NCBI RefSeq assembly: GCF_014145225.1
Contig: NZ_JABVCQ010000028.1
Span: forward strand, 1 to 44,553
Reading direction: 5' to 3'
From: Thiospirillum jenense
GTDB taxonomy: Bacteria; Pseudomonadota; Gammaproteobacteria; Chromatiales; Chromatiaceae
Length of the DNA: 44,553 nt
The notes below the pieces were generated by a model. The model had not been told where the DNA came from. It saw only the letters and a list, made by a program, of their open reading frames with translations, and made no database searches. Position 1 is the stretch's first letter. The number at the start of each line of letters is the position of its first letter. This document shows positions 1 through 8,052 of this stretch, piece after piece. The position numbers and the translations under genes were made by a program.

Positions 1-2
1 AT

Positions 3-182
3 AGTACAGTCGCCAAGATGATAAATGCGTGCTTCATTGATAACGCTCCACTCTGTTTAGCAATTCATTTTCAGCCAAATAGCATTGATTGCACCTTTCA
101 AACCACTGATTTTTCAACGCAACCCTTGCCCACCATTCCTCACCAGCAGTTTAACCGCTCGATGAACATGCGTGAAATTTGA
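3..182 (+). CDS. 3' end of an unrecognised protein (partial)
   Basis: A frame is open from the left edge and closes with TGA at 180-182, giving about 59 residues that end in ...NRSMNMREI. An internal ATG at 18 would give a 54-residue protein, but an open frame reaching the edge suggests the tail of a longer gene. I recognise no domain or motif. The reading frame in AT-rich DNA is only moderately convincing, and it could be chance. The intergenic region that follows carries an inverted-repeat element, so this gene is probably not in one operon with the next one. Confidence 0.35.
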   Translation, partial: STVAKMINACFIDNAPLCLAIHFQPNSIDCTFQTTDFSTQPLPTIPHQQFNRSMNMREI

Positions 183-266
183 TGATAGCAGCTATTTGCT
201 TGTAATGCTATAGTTAATTCAAGATCACTTGATTGTAAACCGTTGCTGATTTAAGTAAGCGTTGTA

Positions 267-363
267 TTATAGTCAATCCAACATAAAATGACCACTAAAA
301 TAGCGCATAATCCCTTGATTACGCTTGCGCTACTGCAAGCAAATTATTATGGATCGACTATAA
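267..363. repeat. 97-bp element with 13-bp terminal inverted repeats (MITE-like)
   Basis: The left end TTATAGTCAATCC (267-279) is matched in inverted orientation by GGATCGACTATAA (351-363), with one mismatch in 13. Inside, GCTTGC/GCAAGC near 333-350 can form another hairpin. There is no coding capacity. Ends that begin with TA-rich bases recall the ends of IS630/Tc1-type transposons, so a non-autonomous derivative is possible; this is inference. It lies directly upstream of the DUF294 gene and could influence its expression. Confidence 0.55.
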
Positions 364-461
364 AACAAGTGAATTGCTCCTATGCGGTAGCGCGGCAACG
401 TGCGCTTGCTTAAGTTCGCTGTATTAAATTCGTTTGGCATTCAACAGAGAGGTGTTAAATA

Positions 462-2333
462 ATGGACATCGAATTAGTCGAAATCCGCGATTTTCTCTCT
501 CAACACCCGCCATTTAATAGCCTGCCTAGTGCAATGCTGGATCAATTACCTAAACGATTAATCGTGCGCTATTTACGGCGGGGGTCTGCTTTTCCACCGA
601 ATGATGAGCCGGCACCACAGTGCTACATCGTGCGGCGCGGCGCAATTGAATTACGCGACGCACAGGGTGAATTGTCTAATAAACTTGCCGAAGGTGATTG
701 CACCCTCGCGCTGTGCCAATCCGATGCGGTTAATCAGTCAGCATTAACGGGCATCACATCCGAAGATACACTCTTATATCTATTACCCTGCCACGAATTA
801 GAACGGCTGCGCACACTTTCACCAACCTTTGCCGCGCATTTCGATCAATCCGTTTCCGAACGCCTGAGGCAAGCACTTGCGCAAATAAAAACCAGCCATT
901 CTAATACCGATTTAATGACGGTCAAGGTACGCGATTTAATGAGCCCGCGTTTAATTGATACCCACCCCGACACCACAATTGCCGACGCGGCGCGGTTAAT
1001 GCGTGATGGGCGTTGTTCATCATTAGTGATTAAAGATAAAGCCAATGAACAACTCGCTGGGTTAATTACCGTGCGTGATTTGCGCGACCGCTGTTTGGCG
1101 GCGGATTTATCACCCCAACGCCCGGTGCGCGATATGATGACAATCAATTTACACACCACAACGGCCGATACTCCAGCATTTGAAGCGTTATTAACCATGT
1201 CGCGCTTAAATGTGCATCATTTACCCGTGCTGCATGATAATCAAGTCATTGGCGTGATTTCAACGTCTGATCTGGTGCGTTTTCAAAGCACCAATGCCGT
1301 TTATTTGGTTAGTGATATTCATAAAGCCGAGCAACTTGACACGCTGGTTGCCATTAGTCGTCAATTACCCGCATTGCAAATTCATTTAATGAGTGCCGGT
1401 GCCACTGGCGATCAAGTAGGACAGGCAATGACGGCGGTCAGTGATGCAATTAGCCAGCGGTTAATTCAATTAGCGGAATTAACACTCGGGACGCCACCGG
1501 TGCCGTATTGCTGGTTGGTCGGTGGATCACAAGCGCGGCGTGAACAGACCATTCATTCCGACCAAGATAATGCGTTATTAATTGATGATGGCGCCACGCC
1601 AGAATGCGCAGAGTATTTCACCGCATTTGCACAATTTATTACAACAGGATTAAATGCCTGTGGATATGTGTTTTGTCCCGGCGATGTGATGGCGTCTAAT
1701 CCAGAATGGCGGCAGCCGCGTTTAGTATGGCGGCGGTATTTCACTGATTGGATTGAACGCCCGCAACCGCAAGCCTTATTAAATGCCAGCGTATTTTTTG
1801 ATTTGCGCTCATTGCATGATCCCGCGCAGTTGTTTCTATCATTACAACGCGAGATTTTACACAGCACGCAAACTAATCGGTTATTTATTGCATATTTGGC
1901 AGCTAATGCCATTAAACACCGCCCGCCATTAGGCTTCTTTCGCAATTTCGTTTTAATTCACGGCGGCGAGCATGACCATACGTTTGATTTAAAACTTAGC
2001 GGCATTGTGCCAATTATTGATATGGCGCGGGTCTATGCGTTATCGGCCGGCATCCCCGAGGTGAATACATTAGAGCGACTGCGAGCGGTGGCGGGTAGTC
2101 AAGCCTTGAGTCACAATGGCGCAGCTAATTTAATTGATGCAATGGAGTTGATTAGCACATTGCGGGTACGCCATCAAACCGAATGTTTACGCAATGGTCA
2201 ACCAGTGAATAACTTTTTATCACCTGATGCGCTGTCGCCATTAGAACGGGGTCATTTGAAAGATGCGTTTGCGTTAATTGCAACGTTGCAAGAAGCATTG
2301 GGGCAGCGGTATCAAGCGGGTAAGTTTGGTTAA
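462..2333 (+). CDS. cNMP-binding/CBS/DUF294 nucleotidyltransferase-like protein
   Basis: A 623-residue cytoplasmic protein with a recognisable domain order. A cyclic-nucleotide-binding-like beta-barrel lies at about 15-125. Two CBS domains follow at about 152-280, with the typical 'VRDLMSPRLIDTHPDTTI' start. A DUF294 nucleotidyltransferase domain begins near 345 and carries GGSQARREQTIHSDQDNALL, the GS...D-x-D metal-binding pattern of GlnD/KNT-type enzymes. A helical DUF294 C-terminal domain runs from about 470 to 615. By family knowledge these proteins are predicted signal-transduction nucleotidyltransferases, with CBS domains sensing adenine nucleotides; the substrate is not known. The ATG has a good ribosome site (GAGAGG) 9 nt upstream. 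An exonuclease gene follows after 52 nt on the same strand, a pairing that recurs in proteobacteria, often near acetate uptake genes, which are not visible here. Confidence 0.9.
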   Translation: MDIELVEIRDFLSQHPPFNSLPSAMLDQLPKRLIVRYLRRGSAFPPNDEPAPQCYIVRRGAIELRDAQGELSNKLAEGDCTLALCQSDAVNQSALTGITSEDTLLYLLPCHELERLRTLSPTFAAHFDQSVSERLRQALAQIKTSHSNTDLMTVKVRDLMSPRLIDTHPDTTIADAARLMRDGRCSSLVIKDKANEQLAGLITVRDLRDRCLAADLSPQRPVRDMMTINLHTTTADTPAFEALLTMSRLNVHHLPVLHDNQVIGVISTSDLVRFQSTNAVYLVSDIHKAEQLDTLVAISRQLPALQIHLMSAGATGDQVGQAMTAVSDAISQRLIQLAELTLGTPPVPYCWLVGGSQARREQTIHSDQDNALLIDDGATPECAEYFTAFAQFITTGLNACGYVFCPGDVMASNPEWRQPRLVWRRYFTDWIERPQPQALLNASVFFDLRSLHDPAQLFLSLQREILHSTQTNRLFIAYLAANAIKHRPPLGFFRNFVLIHGGEHDHTFDLKLSGIVPIIDMARVYALSAGIPEVNTLERLRAVAGSQALSHNGAANLIDAMELISTLRVRHQTECLRNGQPVNNFLSPDALSPLERGHLKDAFALIATLQEALGQRYQAGKFG

Positions 2334-2385
2334 TGTTACCCCTACTTAATTTTACCCCTAAAATAAGAATGCAAGGCATAAGGCA

Positions 2386-3042
2386 ATGAACTGGTGGTGG
2401 CAACGACCAACTCACCCGTTAATACAAGCATATTGCCAAACCCCGCGCCCATCACGCAATTGGGACTATCAAGATGTGGGTTATGTGGCATTAGATTTTG
2501 AAACAACGGGATTAAATGCCAAACACGATCAAATTCTCAGCATGGGTTGGGTTATCATTCACGGTAATCGCATTGTATTAGCCAGTGCCGAACACCACGT
2601 TATTCAAATTGATCGCGCTATTCCCCCGACCAGCGCCGTGATTCATCAAATTACCGATGACCAAGCGGCACGCGGTCAATCATTAACCAGCGCACTGGAG
2701 GCATTATTACCGGTATTAGCCGGGCGCGTGTTAATTGCGCATTATGCCGAGATTGAACGCGAGTTTTTACGCCTCGCCTGTCGGCGTTTATATCACGCAC
2801 GCCTACCGTTACCTTTTATTATTGACACCCAGTTATTAGCACAGCAGCGATTAGAACGCCATCACATTGTGTATATGGCAGCGGACTTGCGATTATATGC
2901 GTTGGCGGCGCGATATAATTTGCCGCGTTTAATGGCGCATCATGCGTTAAATGATGCGTTATTAACCGCTGAATTGTTTTTAGCATTAACTGCGCACCAT
3001 GATCCTCATCAACGCCTCGCGCTCAAGCAATTACTGAGTTGA
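2386..3042 (+). CDS. DnaQ-like 3'-5' exonuclease
   Basis: A 218-residue DEDDh exonuclease of the DNA polymerase III epsilon type. ExoI is DFETTGL near residue 36, giving Asp and Glu metal ligands. ExoII is the AHYAEIEREF region near 117-126. ExoIII is AHHALNDALLTAELF near 184-198, with the catalytic His and Asp. It is shorter and differently arranged from the true polymerase III epsilon subunit, and it has no C-terminal polymerase-binding tail that I can recognise. It is therefore better called a DnaQ-family exonuclease of unknown substrate. It lies 52 nt after the cNMP/CBS/DUF294 gene and is probably co-transcribed with it. The start ATG has AAGG only a few bases upstream. Confidence 0.88.
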   Translation: MNWWWQRPTHPLIQAYCQTPRPSRNWDYQDVGYVALDFETTGLNAKHDQILSMGWVIIHGNRIVLASAEHHVIQIDRAIPPTSAVIHQITDDQAARGQSLTSALEALLPVLAGRVLIAHYAEIEREFLRLACRRLYHARLPLPFIIDTQLLAQQRLERHHIVYMAADLRLYALAARYNLPRLMAHHALNDALLTAELFLALTAHHDPHQRLALKQLLS

Positions 3043-3220
3043 ATACAGTTGACATGACAACGCGCTAAAAAATCACCATGTTCATTGTGTCATCTGTGCC
3101 ATTCTGACTTAATATGGCATCATTACTATGATAACGATTGTTTTAAAAATTGTACCTGCTATTTGTATTAAACGACCGCTATCCATTGCGTTTCATTAAT
3201 AACTTGCGCGAGGTTTCATT

Positions 3221-5056
3221 ATGTGCGGCATTGTCGGTGCAATTGCACAACGACCAGTGGCAGCCATTCTTATGGCGGGACTAAAACGGCTGGAATATCG
3301 CGGTTATGATTCGGCGGGATTAGCGGTCATTGACGCCGCCAGCGGGCAATTAGATCGCCTACGCAGCTTGGGCAAGGTGGCGAATTTACAAGCCGCGCTG
3401 GCGGATCACCCACTGCGCGGCTACCTCGGCATCGCGCACACCCGCTGGGCTACGCACGGCGCCCCGTCGCCAGAAAACGCCCATCCGCACCAATGTCGCG
3501 GTCGCTGCGCCATCGTCCACAACGGCATTATTGAAAATCACGACATGTTGCGCGCCAGCCAATTATCCGCCGGCCACCGCTTCACTTCGCAAACCGACAC
3601 CGAAGTTGTGGTACACGCGCTACATGACGCCCTCGCCGCTGGTCACAACTTAGCTGACGCGGTACGCACCACCTGCCAACAACTGGTCGGCGCCTACGCA
3701 TTGGGCGTGATTGACACCGCGCACCCCGACCGCCTCGTCGCCGCTCGGAATGGCAGCCCGCTGGTCATAGGTGTCGGATTTGAAGAGCATTTTATCGCCT
3801 CCGACGTGTTCGCACTCCTGCCCGTCACCAACCGCTTCATCTTTTTAGACGACGGCGACGTAGCCGAATTGACCTGCACCACCTGTCGCATTTGGGATAC
3901 AACGGGGCAAGAAGTTGCCCGCCCGATACGCACCTCCGTCGTCGCTGCCGACGCCGCCGAACGCGGACACTATCGCCACTTCATGCTCAAAGAAATTTTT
4001 GAACAACCGCAGGCAGTGCGCGACACGCTGGAGGGACGCATCACGTCCACGCAGGTATTGCCCGAGGCATTCGGCCCGCAGGCGGTCACATTATTCCCGC
4101 AAATTCAAGCAGTTACCATCGTCGCCTGCGGCACCAGCTACCACGCCGGCCTCGTCGCTCGCCACTGGATCGAGGGGTTACTCGGGCTGCCATGCCGCGT
4201 CGAAGTCGCCAGCGAGTACCGCTATCGTGCACAAATTGTGCCAACAGCGGCGCTATTTGTGACAATTTCGCAGTCGGGCGAAACGGCAGACACCCTCGCG
4301 GCGCTGCGGTTAGCGAAGCAGTCGGGTTATTTGGCGACGTTGACAATTTGCAACGTAGCGGAAAGTTCACTGGTGCGGGAGTCTGACTTGGCGCTGCTGA
4401 CCCGCGCTGGGCCAGAAATCGGCGTCGCGTCAACCAAAGCCTTCACCACGCAACTTGTCGCATTATTGCTACTGACGTTGGCACTTGGACACGAGCGACG
4501 GTTGGATAGTGCATTTATGACACAGGCTGTCACCCTGTTGCGTAATGCACCACAAAAACTGGAAAAGGTGCTGGCACTCGATGAACAAATTGCTACACTG
4601 GCGGCGCAATTTGTTGAAAAACAACACGCGCTATTTCTCGGTCGCGGGGCGCAGTATCCAATTGCATTGGAGGGCGCATTAAAATTAAAAGAGATTTCCT
4701 ATATTCACGCCGAAGCGTATCCAGCCGGTGAATTAAAACATGGCCCGCTGGCGTTAATTGATGAAAACATGCCGGTTATTGCCGTTGCTCCGAATAATGC
4801 TTTATTAGAAAAACTGAAATCCAATCTGGAAGAAGTGCGTGCGCGGGGCGGGCAATTGGTCGTTTTTACTGATGACCATGCGGCCATGACCGCCGATGCG
4901 CATGTACAATTATTGCGCTTGCCGCCAATAGATGATTTATTAGCACCGCTCTTTTTTACCATTCCGTTACAATTACTGGCGTATCACGTCGCAGTATTAA
5001 AAGGCACGGACGTAGATCAACCGCGCAATTTAGCTAAATCGGTGACGGTGGAATAA
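3221..5056 (+). CDS. glmS: Glutamine-fructose-6-phosphate aminotransferase (isomerizing)
   Basis: A 611-residue enzyme that makes glucosamine-6-phosphate from fructose-6-phosphate and glutamine, the first step towards UDP-GlcNAc for peptidoglycan and LPS. The N-terminus MCGIVGA places the catalytic Cys at position 2. The class II amidotransferase domain (about 2-220) shows RLEYRGYDSAGLAV and HTRWATHG. Two SIS sugar-isomerase domains follow (about 290-430 and 460-600), with CGTSYHAG, SQSGETADT and the terminal PRNLAKSVTVE. Length and ends match the family. The start is fixed by Cys2 and by GAGG 8 nt upstream. The 178-bp gap before it holds no recognisable gene, and I see no glmS ribozyme. Codon use shifts from GC-rich in the first two thirds to AT-rich in the last third. 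Confidence 0.97.
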   Translation: MCGIVGAIAQRPVAAILMAGLKRLEYRGYDSAGLAVIDAASGQLDRLRSLGKVANLQAALADHPLRGYLGIAHTRWATHGAPSPENAHPHQCRGRCAIVHNGIIENHDMLRASQLSAGHRFTSQTDTEVVVHALHDALAAGHNLADAVRTTCQQLVGAYALGVIDTAHPDRLVAARNGSPLVIGVGFEEHFIASDVFALLPVTNRFIFLDDGDVAELTCTTCRIWDTTGQEVARPIRTSVVAADAAERGHYRHFMLKEIFEQPQAVRDTLEGRITSTQVLPEAFGPQAVTLFPQIQAVTIVACGTSYHAGLVARHWIEGLLGLPCRVEVASEYRYRAQIVPTAALFVTISQSGETADTLAALRLAKQSGYLATLTICNVAESSLVRESDLALLTRAGPEIGVASTKAFTTQLVALLLLTLALGHERRLDSAFMTQAVTLLRNAPQKLEKVLALDEQIATLAAQFVEKQHALFLGRGAQYPIALEGALKLKEISYIHAEAYPAGELKHGPLALIDENMPVIAVAPNNALLEKLKSNLEEVRARGGQLVVFTDDHAAMTADAHVQLLRLPPIDDLLAPLFFTIPLQLLAYHVAVLKGTDVDQPRNLAKSVTVE

Positions 5057-5085
5057 ACAATCAATCTCCACCGATTATAAAAGCA

Positions 5086-5182
5086 GGGTTGTTAAGGGTT
5101 TAAGTTAATATAGTCGTCATTCCCGTAAAAGCGGGAATTCAAAATGCACCGTCTCTGGATTTCAGCACACGCAGGAATGACG
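5086..5182. repeat. Palindromic intergenic repeat (GTCATTCC family)
   Basis: CGTCATTCC (5115-5123) and GGAATGACG (5174-5182) are exact inverted ends. Inside, TTCCCG/CGGGAA forms a shorter hairpin around 5120-5138. A GGGTTGTTAA motif precedes at 5086-5095. The same arrangement, GGGCTGTTAA followed 29-44 bp later by CGTCATTCC, recurs at 9222-9266 and 9313-9365. This marks a dispersed repeat family, REP or MITE-like. It sits between the converging ends of glmS and the TerD-nuclease gene and may also act as a bidirectional transcript end. Confidence 0.7.
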
Positions 5183-5260
5183 ATGTTGTTTGCGGATTTA
5201 TTACCGTATTGGAATCAGGTTATCTTGGATTAATTATCATAAACATACCCCGCCTGCCGT

Positions 5261-6502
5261 TTAATTATGAATTAACATGTCCTCCAACACATGTCGCACC
5301 GTGTCATTATCAAACCCGCAACCAGTATCGCGTTTAATCACCAACCGTATTTTATTAATCACATCGTCAGTCAAAATAGCGCGAATCATATTTTCATGCG
5401 TCAACGCGCTGACTTCATTCCAAACTTTTGCAAGTAAGCCCTTGCGTGTCATGCCGTAACGGGAAATAAGCAATAACCGCTCGCAATCCTCCAAACGCAT
5501 CTCAGGTAATAAATTGATTGCAAACACCAAATTGGCTGTCACCATATCCTGCGTTGAAATATGATAAACTCGCCAACTCACCAGATTAGTTAATAACGCC
5601 CAGCGAATTCCTGAATAAGCACCATAAGAAGTTGCTTGAAACACATGCTTATCTTTTAATGGCAATCCCGCCCGTTTGCTTTCGCAGACTAATAAATCTT
5701 GGTCATCAACGCGCAATACATAATCCGCTCGCCGACCTTGAATCGCCTGTTCAGTTTTAATGTCGGTCATGGCATAGCCAAGTAAATCGGTGAACATTCG
5801 GTCAAGAATCATCCGCGTATTGCTTTCATTGACTTGTTGCTCAGAAGCGGCTTTGATTTGTGGAATAAACTGCTTTAACGCCTGCTGCAATTCAACCACT
5901 TTTTCTTCCCAAATCTGTTTAGTGGTGCGGCGTTTACTTAAATAAACAGACTTGTCATCATTATTCATAGTCTCTTTCATTGGCGATTGAATAGTCACGC
6001 CTAACGATGCGGCAAGTGCATCCAAACCACCGGCATAACCCTGACCCACAGCGCGCAATTTCCAACCGCCTTGATAACGATACATTTCCGCCAAAATCAA
6101 TGCCCGTTCCTGTTCCACTTGCGGCACGGCAAAGCGTAATAACTCTTCATTTTCACCCAATAAACAAATCACAATTGGCATCATCATGCTGCAACAAACT
6201 TGATCGTCCTGGACGGTCACGCTAAATAAAACTTTTTTTACATCATTCGGGATATGCTGAAGCGCGACGCGAAAAACACGGTAATGATGCTCAGTTTTAT
6301 TTTCTAATGACACGCTGCCACATGGCGTCTCGGGTTGATTATAAAACACGAAATCTTGATTGCTCTTGACGACTCCGTTCATGTTAATTAAAAAAGCACT
6401 CACATCGAGATCGTGCGTTTGATGTTGCTGCCAACTAATGCCAACCGTGATGGTATTTTCTGATATGAGCGCATTCGCGCCTTGTTGCAACTCTATTCCC
6501 AT
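5261..6502 (-). CDS. TerD domain fused to a PD-(D/E)XK-type nuclease domain
   Basis: A 413-residue protein in two parts. Residues 1 to about 175 are a TerD domain (tellurium-resistance/stress family): MGIELQQGANALIS, then TVGISW, LDVSAF, DDVKK-like and AEMYRYQGGWKLRAVGQGY motifs. After a charged linker, residues about 230-410 resemble the N-terminal domain of type I restriction HsdR subunits. RRADYVLRV (near 256) and LLVCESKRAG (near 270) supply the D...E-x-K pattern of PD-(D/E)XK nucleases. I placed the start at the ATG at 6502 because TerD proteins begin MGI-like and GGAG lies 8 nt upstream. An in-frame ATG at 6625 would add 41 residues unlike the family. TerD is known for calcium binding and stress roles; a nuclease tail suggests a nucleic-acid target, which is inference. 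Transcribed divergently from the DUF3050 gene. Confidence 0.8.
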   Translation of the reverse strand: MGIELQQGANALISENTITVGISWQQHQTHDLDVSAFLINMNGVVKSNQDFVFYNQPETPCGSVSLENKTEHHYRVFRVALQHIPNDVKKVLFSVTVQDDQVCCSMMMPIVICLLGENEELLRFAVPQVEQERALILAEMYRYQGGWKLRAVGQGYAGGLDALAASLGVTIQSPMKETMNNDDKSVYLSKRRTTKQIWEEKVVELQQALKQFIPQIKAASEQQVNESNTRMILDRMFTDLLGYAMTDIKTEQAIQGRRADYVLRVDDQDLLVCESKRAGLPLKDKHVFQATSYGAYSGIRWALLTNLVSWRVYHISTQDMVTANLVFAINLLPEMRLEDCERLLLISRYGMTRKGLLAKVWNEVSALTHENMIRAILTDDVINKIRLVIKRDTGCGFDNDTVRHVLEDMLIHN

Positions 6503-6697
6503 CACAGCATCTCCAGTTATTGATTGATTGAGCGTGTTATTTGACAACGCCACCGAATGCGCACCCATTAATTCAATCCCGTTGACAAAACTTTTAGTCA
6601 CATGACAATTCACATTGAACATCACGCGATCAATCCGGTATGATTGTCAATGTACTCACTGCCGCCGCTATTTTTATTCAAACAGGATGATTTCACT

Positions 6698-7492
6698 ATG
6701 ACGACTGATTATTTTGCTGACATTCAACCATTGCGTGATGAACTCAACTGTCATCCGCTGTACGCCGCGTTGCAAGATGAACACGACTTAAAAGTTTTTA
6801 TGACGCATCATGTGTTTTCAGTGTGGGATTTTATGTCATTAGTGAAATACCTGCAACAACAACTCGCGCCATCTCAATATCCCTGGCAGCCACGCGGCAA
6901 AGCGGCGATTCGCTTTTTTATTAACCAATTGGTATTGGAAGAGGAATCAGATTCAATTGATTTGGGCGATGGTCATGGTATTCGTTATGGCAGTCATTTC
7001 GAATTTTATTGCGATGCAATGCGTGAAGTCGGGGCGGATGGTGACATGCCCATTCAATTCCTGAATCAGGTGCGGGATCGCGGACTTGAATTAGCGTTAA
7101 AGAATGACATGGTGCCACCGCCGTCGCGGCAATTCATGCAAACCACTTTTAAGTTTATTCAATCTAATCAACCGCATTGTGTCGCAGCGGCACTCGCTTT
7201 TGGGCGCGAGCAAGTCATTCCCGGCATGTTCCGTCAATTCCTATCGGCAATGGGAATTACGCCAACGCAAGCGCCGATTTTTCATAGTTATTTGAATCGC
7301 CATATCTATTTAGATGAGGATTTTCACGGTCCCTTGTCATTACAGTTATTAGCGCATTTTTGCAAAGATGATGCGCAGCGCTATAGCGAAGCGGCGGCGG
7401 CGGCCGCAACCGCTATTCGAGCACGTCTGCAATTTTGGGACGGCGTATTAGCGGCGATTGAACGCCAGCGCGGGCGGCGGGTGACAGCTTAA
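6698..7492 (+). CDS. DUF3050 family protein (haem oxygenase-like fold)
   Basis: A protein of about 264 residues starting MTTDYFADIQPLRDEL. The segment with FMTHHVFSVWDFMSLVKYLQ (residues about 34-53) and the INQLVLEEESD and GSHFEFYCDAM motifs mark the DUF3050 family. Its His and Glu residues recall the metal ligands of haem-oxygenase-like diiron or haem proteins. By family, the function is unknown. I chose the ATG at 6698, with AGGA about 10 nt upstream, over an upstream TTG at 6644 that would add 18 unrelated residues. An Ala-rich helix lies near the C-terminus. It is divergent from the TerD-nuclease gene across about 195 bp, and followed by the DsrC-like gene after 124 bp. Confidence 0.85.
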   Translation: MTTDYFADIQPLRDELNCHPLYAALQDEHDLKVFMTHHVFSVWDFMSLVKYLQQQLAPSQYPWQPRGKAAIRFFINQLVLEEESDSIDLGDGHGIRYGSHFEFYCDAMREVGADGDMPIQFLNQVRDRGLELALKNDMVPPPSRQFMQTTFKFIQSNQPHCVAAALAFGREQVIPGMFRQFLSAMGITPTQAPIFHSYLNRHIYLDEDFHGPLSLQLLAHFCKDDAQRYSEAAAAAATAIRARLQFWDGVLAAIERQRGRRVTA

Positions 7493-7616
7493 TTGCGGTG
7501 CATTGCCGGCAAATTTTTATCGGCAATCGTGATTGAAAATGGTGCGTTGTGTCACCATCTTCTATCCAATCACGCTTGGGCAATTGGATTCACTAAAAAT
7601 AACATGAGGTGCGGCG

Positions 7617-7913
7617 ATGGCGATCACGGTTCCATTAGATAATGAAGGTTTTTTATTAAACCGCGACGATTGGACGGAGGCGTTGGCAATTGAATTGGCG
7701 CAGACGGATGAGTTTGACATGACCGATCAGGTGTTAGATTTTATTCGGTCTGCGCGGGCGATGTATGATGAAAACGGAGTGGTGCCACCCATTCGGATTT
7801 TTGCCAAAAAGCAGGGCGTGTCAACTAAAGATTTATACGATATTTTCAAAAAAGGACCAATGAAACTGATTTGTAAGTGGGGCGGTTTACCGAAACCCAC
7901 TGGGTGCGTTTAA
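7617..7913 (+). CDS. DsrC/TusE-family sulfur carrier with two C-terminal cysteines
   Basis: A 98-residue cytoplasmic sulfur-relay protein with the family signature GLPKPTGCV at the end. The penultimate Cys97 is the sulfur-carrying residue of TusE and DsrC. A second cysteine at 86 gives Cys-X10-Cys, the spacing typical of DsrC proteins that form a trisulfide or disulfide; E. coli TusE has only the last one. However, the roughly 7-8 residue insertion found in DsrC of sulfur oxidisers between the helix ending 'KKQG' and the final 'LY..F' segment is absent, as in TusE. No dsrAB or tusBCD genes are in the window. The ATG has GAGG 8 nt upstream, and a strong terminator follows at 7968-8004. It may serve tRNA thiolation or dissimilatory sulfur transfer. 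Confidence 0.9.
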   Translation: MAITVPLDNEGFLLNRDDWTEALAIELAQTDEFDMTDQVLDFIRSARAMYDENGVVPPIRIFAKKQGVSTKDLYDIFKKGPMKLICKWGGLPKPTGCV

Positions 7914-7967
7914 TCGCGTCACTTGATTGGGTTTAATCAAACTTGGTAAGTTGTGCTGATAAAAATA

Positions 7968-8004
7968 CCCCCGCGCTGATTAGTCGAGCGCGGGGGATTT
8001 TTTT
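7968..8004 (+). terminator. Rho-independent terminator after the dsrC-like gene
   Basis: CCCCCGCGCT (7968-7977) pairs perfectly with AGCGCGGGGG (7987-7996) across a 9-nt loop and is followed by a run of seven T (7998-8004). This is a textbook intrinsic terminator, 54 bp after the stop codon of the DsrC/TusE-family gene. It also separates that gene from the converging ribD. Confidence 0.93.
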
Positions 8005-8052
8005 GTTTGTGACAGTGCAGTTGATGTTGATAAATCAATTCTGTCTAATTGG

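Noticed and set aside
3043-3220. glmS ribozyme
   Set aside because: Not expected outside Bacillota-type genomes, and the leader lacks its conserved core.
6503-6625. Longer N-terminus for the TerD-nuclease protein
   Set aside because: The 41 extra residues are not TerD-like, and the ATG at 6502 has a good GGAG site.
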